Below, piece after piece: positions 11,776 to 22,500 of a DNA stretch of 64,000 nt. A program made the position numbers and the translations under genes. Source of the stretch: Oxytricha trifallax. Taxonomy: Eukaryota > Ciliophora > Spirotrichea > Sporadotrichida > Oxytrichidae. Location: positions 1-64,000 of the forward strand of contig ARYC01019407.1 of NCBI GenBank assembly GCA_000711775.1, in the 5' to 3' direction. Every line of letters begins with the position of its first letter. Position 1 is the stretch's first letter. The notes beneath the pieces are model-generated. The model did not search any database. It was not told the DNA's origin and was given only the letters and a program-made list of their open reading frames with translations.

Positions 11776-12840
11776 TCATTAACTTAACTACAAAACTTAT
11801 TTATATACATTCACTCTCCCTTCTTTAACACACTTTTAAGCCAACAAATTATCTACTCTCTTCGCTGAGCTTTTAATAAAGTCTACTGTTTCGATAGGTA
11901 TGTCATGCATCAAGTGATATAGCAGCAGTTTCTTGTAATGACCTTTTAATATTCCCCAGTAGAACTCAATTCCATTAAACTATGGACTGTAAGGTACGTT
12001 GAACACTGGCGTTATTCTAAGTTGTTCATAACTCTTCCTTGTTTCTTTGGCCTTATGAACAGAAAGATTATCAACGAATAGTATAATCTCTTATTCAGGG
12101 TACTTCTCACTCAGCTGTTCTAAGAACTTTAAATACTACTCTGTCTTAATAGAGCGAGGATGAATAAGATAAGTTTCTAAACCAGTATCCTCACTAATTC
12201 CTCCAAGAATAGCCATTGTTTATACCTTGACTTTCTAGTCATATACTTCTATGTTGCTATGCCTCTTATACCAAGACTTCTAGATGAAAGTGCTGAAGGT
12301 AAACACAGCCTCGTCAGCATGAATAAACTTAATATTATTCTATTAGGCTCTCTGCATTTAATTATAAATATAATTTAAGTTGTTGTTGTAAAATGGCAAA
12401 GTGAAATCAATGACTCTCTTGATACGATTTACACCTTTGTAAGAGATACCGTTTCGTTTATAAATGTTTGCAACAGACTATGCAGAGATCTTCAACTCAG
12501 GGAACTGGCGATGAAACATAATAGCTCATTAGTCGAAAGAGAAGTGAGCCCAATACTTCAAAGTTTTTTCATTAATAAGATAGTCAATATGCTTCTTTAG
12601 AAACTTAGACTTCCTCTTAGGCTAAGAATTCAGCTATTATTGCTTTAATTACACAGCTTTCAAGCAGTGAGAACGAACAGTTGAGGGACTACGCTTTAAG
12701 AGCAGTGCAATAGACTTATAGTTCAGTACAGGTTTGAGTTATTCACTGTATATATCACATCCATAACGCAGTTTAAACACTAAATCTATATACGCTTTAT
12801 CATAAATAGACCCCAAAAGCTTGCTATTTTAGTCTCGCAT
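11776..12840 (-). pseudogene. TBE DDE transposase (42-kDa type) with premature TGA
   Basis: An IS630/Tc1/mariner-superfamily transposase. The three acidic catalytic positions are visible: D in IKFIHADEAVF (about 12320), D in ILFVDNLSVHKA (about 12070), and E in YSPQFNGIEFYWGILK (about 11960). The N-terminal part has a helix-turn-helix-like stretch (SIALLLKRSPSTVRSHCLK). Start ATG 12840 lies just inside the right inverted repeat; the stop is TGA 11776-11778. One premature TGA at 12526-12528, after AHFSFDQ, would truncate the protein ahead of all catalytic residues. In related copies this protein cuts the element out of the germline genome; here it is probably inactive unless the TGA is decoded. 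Confidence 0.85.
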
Positions 12841-12843
12841 TTA

Positions 12844-12921
12844 ATTAATAACCCCAACCCCTAACAAATTCCCTACAAATCAAAGCACTTATAAACCTCA
12901 TTAAGGGGTTTTGGGGTTTTG
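12844..12921 (-). repeat. TBE right terminal inverted repeat
   Basis: 78 bp, reverse complement of 8850-8927, ending GGGGTTTTGGGGTTTTG and followed by the ATT target duplication at 12922-12924. Confidence 0.95.
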
Positions 12922-13632
12922 ATTGTTCTTAATTGCCATGAATTCTGTGGAGTTAAATGCTCTATCTCTCAACTGTCTATATCTTTAGCATCCTAGTCCA
13001 TCATATTCATTCATTTAGTCTTCAGTTTGATAAATTTAACTTTTACAAGTTAAAAATATTTCAATATTATTTAATCAAGTTTATTGATTGAATATATCAA
13101 ATGGAGTGTATCCACCTTTAGTTGCAAATTCTCCAATATCAGCAATTTCTTCAGGAGTAACTCCTTCAAATAGTGGAGGTCTAACATTTTTCTATTACCA
13201 TTCAGTAAGCTTTTGATTACATGTTTCTGGAGGATAAAGCCCAATCATTAATGAATTCGCGCTCAAATAACTTTATGAATTCCCACTTGTTCTTGTGAAA
13301 ATCTCAGATATTTTATAGCTTTCATTTAAGAATGTGGCATTATAGCCTGGAATACCTGTGCCAGAAGAGAGGTTTGTAATAAACCTTCTTCTTAGCTCTT
13401 AGCCTATTAAGTATTGCTATCTAATCCCTAATGGAGTGATATTCTTAAAACTATAGTCATCAAATGTTTCATTTGATGCTAAAATATGGTTGAATCTAGC
13501 GGCATGTGGGAAGTATGAATGACCGTGAGAGCCAATGTTTGCAACAAAATCGAGTTCCTTTGCTGCTTAAATCAAAGATATTGTACTTGATATAGTAAGC
13601 ACAGCTAAGCAATTAGCTTTCAAATTTTTCAT
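12922..13632 (-). CDS. Histidine acid phosphatase paralogue, N-terminal half, split by TBE
   Basis: Start ATG 13632 is followed by a short hydrophobic leader (MKNLKANCLAVLTISSTISL), suggesting secretion or lysosomal targeting. The fold signature of the histidine acid phosphatase family is present: TPLGIRQQYLIGQELRRRF, a RTSGNSQSYLSANSLMIGLYP block, then CQRYRQL. The catalytic RHGxR is altered to SHGHS, so the nucleophile His remains but the flanking arginines are lost. A 30-bp IES (13046-13075) and the TBE interrupt the gene. Left of the TBE, EQRLFQ and probably DVIQGTQAKF and SFINIFEIYQ (8849 to about 8540) continue it. No C-terminal HD-type motif was found, so the copy may be truncated or its remaining segments lie elsewhere. 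Confidence 0.7.
13046..13075. other. 30-bp IES in phosphatase paralogue, pointer AACTTG
   Basis: The direct repeat CAAGTT (+ strand) lies at 13046-13051 and 13076-13081. Deleting one copy with the intervening DNA removes a TGA and joins FDIFNQQT to CKSQIYQTEDQMNEYDG in frame. The 30-bp length is at the short end for spirotrich IESs. Confidence 0.75.
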
Positions 13633-13743
13633 TTTATCTTAATTTGTAATACTATATTTACTAATTCATAAATTTAGAATGTAATTACTTAAGCAATGTT
13701 TTTGAATTAGTTAAAGTTAGTTATATAGTATTTATTTAGTTTA

Positions 13744-14010
13744 TAAAACCCCATGATTTTTTTTAAGAATTAAGATAGGGGGGTATTTATAAATAATCAA
13801 GAATTCAATTTATATTGGCCAGAATCGATTAAAATTAGCGTAAAAATAAATACACACATCCTGATTGGTTTAATTTATATGGAAAATTATTTGAGCCAAT
13901 AGATTTAATAATTGGGCTAATCATTAAAATGTTACGCCAATATAAATTAAATTCTTGATTATTTATAAATACCCCCCTATCTTAATTCTTAAATAAATCA
14001 TGGGGTTTTA
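13744..14010. mobile_element. Short inverted-repeat element with telomere-like tips (267 bp)
   Basis: Terminal inverted repeats of about 75 bp start TAAAACCCCATGATTT and run through ATTAAGATAGGGGGGTATTT to a TATATTGGC inner edge; the right end mirrors this. TTA flanks both sides (13741-13743, 14011-14013), a possible target duplication. There is no ORF. It lies between two acid phosphatase genes. The AAAACCCC tip recalls TBE ends, but the rest of the repeat is unrelated to the TBE. Confidence 0.75.
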
Positions 14011-14041
14011 TTACTTTTGGTATTTACTAAGATCTCTCGCC

Positions 14042-15465
14042 TCAATTTAAATTGGGTAAATTATATATTTGAGATAACTCTCTTAAAGCTAATTCAGCAT
14101 CGTATAAATTAGTCATTTCATAATCTTGTGGATCTGTTTTGCAATATTCTTTCAGAAGGTGAATAAGGTCCCAAATTGCTCTTTATCTTTTCTATGAATT
14201 AGTCCAAAGATTAAATAATAGTATTTTATATATAATTTCAAGATAAATCAAGCAGCACTTCAATTTTATTTTAGTTAACAGAGCCCTCAGCTGTTCTTAA
14301 AAGTCCTAACCTGACCCAAATAGAGTTGTTATTATTAGTTTAATTGTTATAAAACTCAAAAAGTAAAGAAGTTCCTGGTGGAAGTCTGGTTACTGATCTG
14401 ATACGAAGAGCTTCTAAAACTGGAGTTAAGTTTTCTGAATGAGCAGCAAAATTAATGAATCTGGGGATTGACTTATCATAAGTAGGGTATGACAATCTCT
14501 CATTTTCAGAAACTAACCTATTGAATTTCAGGTAATTATGATGTTTCGTAGCGAATCTCGAGAACAACAACATTTTATTCATGAAATCACATAGCTAGTA
14601 AGTTTCCACACTCGTTTAATCATAAAGTTTTAGAGTATTAAACCAGAATCACTAGTCTTAGCAAAGATTTACAGAATTCTTACGTTTACTCAAAGCTCAG
14701 ATTCTTATGATCGTAGTTCGCCCAATAAACATATCCACAAACATTATCCATTACCTCGATATCACTTAAATTAGTGAATCCAGTTATGGTTTCAGCCAAA
14801 GATTTTAGGTTATCGATGAAATAATTTGTAATGTTTGTCTGACCTTAACTGCCACTTGTAGCTTCAGCTAACTTTTTATATCTGTTGCAATTTTTCTCAT
14901 CAAGTTAAAGAGTCAAATCTTCATGAGCAGACCTTTAGTTAATTTTTATTAGATTTAAGTTATTATAGCTAAATTCAAAGTAATAAATTTATTAAATAAT
15001 TTATATCATCCTTCTTTTGAACTTGCTGTTTCTATTGATTTGATAAGTATTAATTTTATTCTTCTGAAGAGCCCACTTCATTATTTTCAACATCCCATGC
15101 ATTTGGAATAGCTTCCTCATACATGCCCATCATTTGATAAAGAGCACTCAAATAAGTTCTGCTTTTATTGCTGCTTTGTAGGTAAAACAATGATTGATCA
15201 TATTTATTTGGTAGAAACTGTAACTCATTGACGTATCTCTATCTTAATAGCTAACCATTTTAGAATGTTTAATGTTTGCCTCTCTCTGTTAATAAAGAGA
15301 CATTGGGAAAGTTTTCAACACCAGGGGCTGTTAAGTTAAATAAATCAGAGGGTTAACGATAGCCATGCCTTGATAATTATACAACTAATAGTAAATCTTA
15401 ATTCTTAGTTTGGGAAAGAGAGTTCCCAAAAAGTTAAGCTAAGAATAGAAAAGTAAGGCTTTTCA
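14042..15465 (-). CDS. Histidine acid phosphatase (lysosomal/secreted type)
   Basis: Start ATG 15465 with a signal peptide (MKSLTFLFLAQLFGNSLS). The active-site motif RHGYR follows in VQLSRHGYRQPSD, then SLLTERGKHQTFQNGQLL and KSRTYLSALYQMMGMYEEA, the usual RHG-family blocks. The C-terminal catalytic block is AAHSENLTPVLEALRI with PGTSLLFEFY; the His is present, but the Asp of the usual HD pair is replaced (HSE). The end is TGA 14042-14044 after IYNLPNLN. AT-rich breaks near 14945-15005 and 14200-14235 are IESs or introns, and a 1-nt frame change near 14640 is unexplained. Next to the paralogue at 13632, this looks like a tandem duplication. The family hydrolyses phosphate monoesters at acid pH. 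Confidence 0.75.
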
Positions 15466-15611
15466 TTTTTAGGATTAAGTTAATTACAAATCAATTGATT
15501 TTATTAATATATTTCAATCCGAAATAGCCTATACAACACTTGGTAAGCAATTAGAAATTTAATAGAACATTTAAGGTAAATTACAAATAGGTTTACTAAA
15601 TATTTGATAAA

Positions 15612-16408
15612 TCATTGCTAAAGGGATTGTGCATTTTACAAAAGTGACTCTAATGAAGAAAGTTTGTCAAGTATTAATTTTGCATCTTTTTTCCCCATCT
15701 CAAATATGATTCTGTCTCTTAGATTGCCTCTCTAAAAATAATTGTTAAATTTGTGTATGTTTATTTACCTTTGGCTGCAGAACCACTGTAGCATTTTGTT
15801 AATTAATATTTCCTTGATGTCTGCTCGCTGTTGTGACATGAATTTCCCAATCAATATCAGCTATCCCGCTAGTTTAGTTTCTGAGTGGTTCATTAAGAGC
15901 TTTAATAATTTTTGTCTATTCATTTTTCCAATATAAAGCTATCTATCTTTTGTGGTCATCTCTTGCTTTGACTTGCTATAACACACATGGTTTATATTTA
16001 TAAATGGCATTGTAATAGATCTTACATTTGTTAAGAATTCCTCGAGATCTTCCTTATTCATTTTATTTTTCACAATAGTTTCCACGATAAGAAGTGTGCT
16101 CTCCACAAGTTTATTGAATTCTACAAATTTAAGATAGAAAAATTATAAATTTAAAGCAAATTAGATAGAGAAAATTCATTATTGCTATTAAGAAACTATT
16201 CAGATTATGGATACTTACATTCAAGAGATGTTTCTCCACTATTGAACAAATTGGAGTATAAGAATTGCAAGTCTAGAGTATCATCGATTTCAAAGTCCTT
16301 GCTCTTAGAGAAATACTCCTTGTATTTTATGTTCACAAGTCCCTTCAAAAAAGCATAGAAGTATTTCTTGTCCATACCACCTGCATCAACTTAAAAAGCT
16401 GCTTCCAT
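15612..16408 (-). CDS. Unrecognised protein with one spliceosomal intron
   Basis: Start ATG 16408 (MEAAFQVDAGGMDKKYFYAF), stop TGA 15612-15614. A canonical 98-bp intron, GTAAGT...TTTGTAG, occupies 16218-16121; splicing joins NSGETSLE to QFNKLVESTLLIVE in frame. The product is about 230 residues, mostly helical and charged, ending RGNLRDRIIFEMGKKDAKLI and LDKLSSLESLLQNAQSLQQ. No catalytic motif is visible and I do not recognise the family. No IES is needed to explain the frame, so this locus may be uninterrupted in the germline. It lies between the acid phosphatase and the BEACH gene, all on the minus strand. Confidence 0.65.
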
Positions 16409-16529
16409 TTTATTTTAATCAAAAAAGATTTAATTATATATTAAAATTTTCATTTTATATTTGGATTATCAGCTAGATTAAATTACAAAATTGAAAAATT
16501 AAATGAATATATCTTATATAGTATCAAAC

Positions 16530-19500
16530 TCATTCTCTATATTAGTGCTGATTGTTATTAGTAGAAGAGTATGAAGGATAACTTGATTATTAAGTTTTGT
16601 TATAAGCATTATTTTGATTGAATTGTGGCTATTGTTGGTTAAACTATTGCTGCATTTATTATTGCTATGGAGGACTCTAAATATGTTGCTGCTGCTATTG
16701 GTATTCCTAAGTTGAGATTTATGATCCAATTATTGATGATGTTTAAGTCATGCTTATAAAAGAGGAGGCTATGCTCTAATTTAGAGTCTTGTGGGTGCTC
16801 TAATCAGTTTGAGATTGGGTACTAATATTTGTGCCTGTGCTACTTTAAATTTGACTAGATTATCCTTGAGATGGAGCTTGTGACTATATTTAGCTTATTT
16901 AGAAAGGTTCTGTAACGACATTCAGACCACCATCACCACAACCAACAAGCAAAAATCTTCTCTCTGGGCTTACAATAATTGAAAGTACTGGATATTGTGT
17001 CGATACTTATTGTTTTTTGAATTGCTTAAGTAAAGGTAATTATCTAAATATTATGTATCCTTTCTCAGTTCCGTAAACTAGTTTATCCATAAAGTTAGAG
17101 TCCTTAATAACTTGAGGTGAGATAATATGACTGCTTTCTTCTTTTTGTTTCTCAAGGAAGTGCCCATTCATTGAGTATGAATACCAACAGTGATCTTCTC
17201 TGGAGAAAAAGCAGCATGCTGCAAGAGGAGTCTAAGTTAGAATAGCTGAATGAATTGGAGATAATTTTGGATGAAAAAATGTTCTGATTAACTTGTCATT
17301 GTAAAGATTATGAAGGTTAGCTGTACCATCGAGTGAGCAAGTCAAGAACAATCCCATTTCCTCATTTATGTGAATAAATGGAAATCATACCTTCATGACT
17401 GCATATATGATTTCTTATTTACCAATTAGATTCATGGGATGAATTAGCTGTTCCACCAATTTAAATCCAAACTAGTATATCTCCTGATTTTGAGCCTGAA
17501 ATTACAACTTTATCAGTTGAAGTAGCATTAATTGCTGTCACAGTTGATTAATGTCCTTGAAGCTATGATGGAGAGTCTTGAGAAATGCCCTCGATTGGAC
17601 ATATGGCTATTTTACCTCCCCAGAGTCCTCCTCTAAGAACACATTTTTGTGTATGGAGAATATGAATTGGGAAATCAAGTTTCTTAATTGATCTATCATA
17701 AATTTAGAATCCATGTTACTTTTATCTATTGTCAAATTTTCTCTTCTTATCTTCGCAACAAGTAAACGGAGTGTTTGGATTTATTTCATGTGCCTTTGAG
17801 AGCCAGAAGAAATAAGTAACTGTTCCATCTTTTGATAGGCCTATGCATAAATAAATATTATGAACTTGTATTATTATATCCTATGATAGTTTGATCATCA
17901 GAAAATCTTGCTTTTAATATAGCTTCAGGTTGAATAAGAACTTGTGGTACTTATGATGCTTAATTACCACCTTATTTTACGTTTTGTTATACTACTGGTT
18001 TATAAACTTTTATCTTAGAGTAGTTATCAACTTATAATAAATAATTCAAGTTATTTATGATCAACGACACAGTTGAATTTTAATGCTTGTATTTTTGGTA
18101 ATCTCTAAGGATGTTTATTCTTTTAGAAAAGTTGCGAAGGTGTCTAGCCATAGTTATAAATTTATTCTTAGTATGATTGTTTCATTAACTGATCGGTAAT
18201 CACTAAATTTTTGAAAAATATGCACTTGATTTAATTATATTAAAAAAATGAATGTTATCAATGTCTACTCCATCTTCGTAAGTTAAATGCAAATCATAAA
18301 TGAAAAAATTACTTAAAAATTAGCAAACAATAAATTTTGTATAAAATGCGAGAATAAGTTGAGAGCTTTCTCTGCTTCCTAATCTCTTTACTTATAACCA
18401 AAAATAAAGTCAACCCATCCTCCAATATTCTAGGAAACATAATTACTTTCAAATGACTCTCTCATGAAAATAATGAACAAGTGCTTTTAATTAAATAACT
18501 CTATATTTATATTAATAAGTATGGATCGTTGTTGCACCAAGCTGGTAATTATACATGATTAACAACTGTGCTGTCTTATTTAACTCCATATTTAATTTTA
18601 TTGAGATTTTTGAACATCTCTGGTTGGAAGTAAAACTCAGGAATAAGTTCTCTGACATCAGCATGATCAGTTAGTGCCGAGTTAAGTGATTCCTAAATAC
18701 TATAGAATCCTCTATCTGCTGTATCGAGATTCTTTCCGTGTAGTTCAACCCAAGCATCGATATATGGACTCAGCCTAGAGAGATAGTGAAGGACTATCCC
18801 TGGGTTTGAGTAGTGAGATCCACAATGGAAACGTTCTTTAACAGAGGCAAATGAATCCATATCTTCGGATTTTCTTTTAAATTCTGCTTGTCTCTCTGCA
18901 GTACCTAATAGCTGCATGTTTTTATTCAAATCTCTAAAGCCATATGGTGGAGGATAAGTACCAGCAGGTGCATTATTTTAAATGCTTGCTGCTGCTAAAT
19001 CAGGAGTAGTCTGTGTAGTAAAGTCAACAAAAATCCAAGGGAATACTGGGTATTAAGATAAATCATTATATGATCTTCCACCAAGCTGATTAATCTAAGT
19101 AATATATTGATCAATATAAATATACTATAAACGAATATGATAATTATAATTGTTTATATAAAATAATGTAAAGCTACTGTTTTAAGTTAAATTATATAAT
19201 ATTCGAAGTTAGATATTTTCCACTGCATCCACTTTTCAGTAAGCTCTCTCTTTTTCAATATTCTCTTAGGTTCTAAAGTATCATAATATCTAAGGTTAAA
19301 TGACTTTTTATTTCTCTATCTTATAATTTTCTTGGCAAACTGCTCTCTATCTTCTGTCGATGTGAAATTTATGAGCACTGATTTGTTATTCATCATGAAT
19401 ATCTCAAGAGCTGTCTTTCTACCCAAAAATCTTCTTCTCTAAATTTCTTTCAAATCTTATTGAGGTATAATCTTATAAAGCAAATCATCTGGCTTCTTTT

Positions 19501-22500
19501 GATACTTGAAGAAGAAAATGTTATCTTTTTCTTAGAGCAAATTTGCTGGAGTAAATAAGTCATCAAAGAATATAATGTCATGAGAAGTTACAGTGATTTA
19601 ACCAGGCCTCTAATAAAATGGCTTCAGAATTGAGCATTTCATATCGACAATAATCTCTTTTGTTTTTAATCTGAACTAGTAAATATGATCCCTTAAATGA
19701 TTCAGGAATTGTTTTTTCAGGGAGATTTTTTCTCTTGTAGTGAGAGTTCTTGAGAAGAAACTTATAATTTGTTCCTACTTTTACTCTGAAAAAGGATTAT
19801 TAAGATCGTCTTCATCATCTTCTCTCTCATCTTTTTCCATCTCTTCATCAGAATTTGTGAATAGCTTTTCTTCTGAAGTAATTATGATTTATTTCTTAGC
19901 ACTCTGCTTTACTTTTTAAATCTGGGAAGTGTTTAAGTTGAATAAATCAAGCGATGGATCATAGTCTAATTCTGAGAAGACTTTTTATTCCAAGGGTCCA
20001 TTCTTTTCTTGCAATTAAAATCCATTCGAATATTTTTCATTCATGTATGGCCTAGTTCCATCAGTGTTTTTATGTAGACTAACTTTTAGGAAATTATCCT
20101 CATTGGTTAAGCTCAATCTCCACACGCCGTGGCTACCAAATAATTATTGCTTTGTTGTTTTCCAATGATGAGCCTGCTCCCTCATAAAGTTTTCATTCAT
20201 TAATGCAACTTTATTTTTCCTTTCAAATTCTTCCGAACTTAAAGTTCCAATTACCTCTATGGTGTCTTGTTGCATTCTTTTTAGAATCTCATCCTTTGTT
20301 TTATCAATACTAGAAAGAGTTTCTATATAGTGAAGAGCATAAGTGTACCGCTTTGAAACAAATGACATTAATTAAGTATCACTTAGTTGCTTCTTTACGA
20401 TGTTTCTAATTGTTTCGCCATAAAAGAAGGTGACTTTCCAATCATCCATGTAAATAATAAATGACTATTTAAAACGCATAACTGAGAAATTAAATTTTAG
20501 AAGTTCTCAGGGAAATCATCGTAGTCATTTTATTTGATTCTCATTATATCTTTGATATTTAAAAGATTCTCGCTATTGCCTTAGTAATTTCTAAGTAAAA
20601 CATTCATAAAAATGCACCTGCAAGCGCTAATATGAGATTCATTCTAAATTTAATTTTGTTTAAGCTACTGATACTCAATGATGTTTATATAGTAGATCAT
20701 GAGATTCTTAAGTACTTGTGCGTACAGCTTATTGAAAACTTGGTCTTTAGGACTTGAAGTGTTTGAACCTTAAGACTATCCTAGACTGCTAAAATTACTG
20801 TTGTGTCTTTATGCTCCTTGATTTGTATTATGTATTTCGTGGAACAAAAAGGAAAATGCGAAGCTAATGGATTCTGTAAATTTCTTCTGGTAATTATTGT
20901 AGAGTGTATTTACTAATCTACTTTTCCATGACTCTGATACAATCATTAGAAACTTAACAAATCTCTCGAATCTTTCTAGCATAAGTTGAACTTACTATTT
21001 ACTCTCACATTGCACTAAAGCGACACACATTAAATTCAACACTGTTTTCATAAAGCTGTTCTCTGAAGAAACATTTAAGCTTTAATTTTATGTTAGGTTA
21101 TCTTGAGTTTACAGTTAAACTTCTTAATGAGACTTATTACCTCCTCCTAATACTCCTCTCAAAAGTCCCTTGGCTTTACTTGAGTTAGACTGTTTTTATG
21201 AAAAGGTTGGTTAAGCTGGAGTTTATTAATCATTTTTATATGGAGATCCTTCATGCAAGAGAATATCAACTATTTAACTAAATTCATCAGCTGATCCCTT
21301 CTTCTCTAATCTGGAAAATATTAAGTCCTCTATTTTCACTGTTTTATTCTTTTCCATAGTAAATACCCATTCTGGATAGATGCACTCAACACTAAGAAAA
21401 ATTTATTCTATAAGATCCCATTCAGCCCATTAAATCTTCTCATTATAGTTTGAGTAGTTATACAAAAATTCTCTTTAAATCCACTTATATAAAGATCCAT
21501 TTAAATCTCTGTTTGATTAAATCTTATCTAGTTGAATTGTTCTTTAGTGAGAACCAAAGATCATTTCCTCGCATAAGAAAATAAGATATATCAAGTTTTA
21601 CCAAGTTGGCATGTGTTTGCCAATTTGAGGTCTTAGTCTTGAAGCATCATCCCTTAATCCTTAGATTAATTAACAAGAAAGTACTCTCACTAATTTATTT
21701 GATATTTCATAATCTCTGTCATTCCTATCTTTGGTATTATTTATGACATGCTGTTTAATTATTTAGGGCCATCTTATTAAGAAATTTAATTTCTTATAAG
21801 CTTCCTCCTCTGGATTTGTGCAAGTATTTCTCAAAAGAAGTGTATGAAGTTTACAGCCTATATCATATACAGCAAGAGAAGTCCCTTGAAGATTTTGATA
21901 CTTTGTCGACAAATCTTAATAAGGCATTAATAGTTCTAGAAGCCATTATTATACGAAGTAAAAATTGCTGGAAAATTTTGATTTTTAAAAGAGAATAAAA
22001 ACTAATGATATTTGTAGAGCATTTTGCTATCACTTTTTAGCAGAGTTATTTTCTATATATATATTTATAAGGAATCATAAAATTACGAGATGATTCTATT
22101 TGCCATTAATGAATAAAATTATATGTAAAATTATTTAGAATTAGTAATGACCTTGAATACCATATTGATTGATCTTGTATTTATGTTCTTCATGAAATTT
22201 TTAAATTAGGATTATCTTACTTAAATTATTTAAATTAGCATTCTTATAGCAGAAAATAATTTATTTTCAATAGAAATAAAAAATTATGATCTTTTCTTAA
22301 TTAACTTAATTAACAAAAAAAGTAATTTACCTTAGTTTAATTGTATTTTTCTTTTATAAAATTTCGATTATATTTAGCTATAATGAAATTATGGATGCAT
22401 CATTATTTAAGTGCCATTATTAGGATCCCATTTAGTCAATAACTCCAAATCATTGAAAGCTCTTTGTCTGATTATATTATTAGAGTGTGCAACTAAGACC

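Larger units (their letters stand above)
8850..12921. mobile_element. TBE transposon (Oxytricha-type, 4072 bp)
   Basis: The element begins CAAAACCCCAAAACCCC, two spirotrich telomere repeats, and ends in the reverse complement. The inverted repeats are 78 bp. The trinucleotide ATT flanks both ends (8847-8849, 12922-12924). It encodes the three expected ORFs: a zinc-finger/kinase protein, a small basic protein and a DDE transposase. TBE elements of Oxytricha are about 4.1 kb with 78-bp telomere-tipped ends and an ANT target, so size, ends and target all agree. The element is known to be removed from the developing macronucleus. Here it interrupts an acid phosphatase reading frame, and its own ORFs are damaged. 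Confidence 0.95.

Noticed and set aside
15745..15782. 37-bp GTAAAT..TTTTTAG stretch resembling an intron on the minus strand
   Set aside because: Splicing it out shifts the frame away from the helical C-terminus RGNLRDRIIFEMGKKDAK, so it is read through.
15742..15890. COMM-domain-like reading (DIDWEIHVTTAS) in an alternative phase
   Set aside because: The adjacent phase is open across the whole segment, joins an intron-spliced upstream exon and continues to a sensible C-terminus; the alternative phase does neither.
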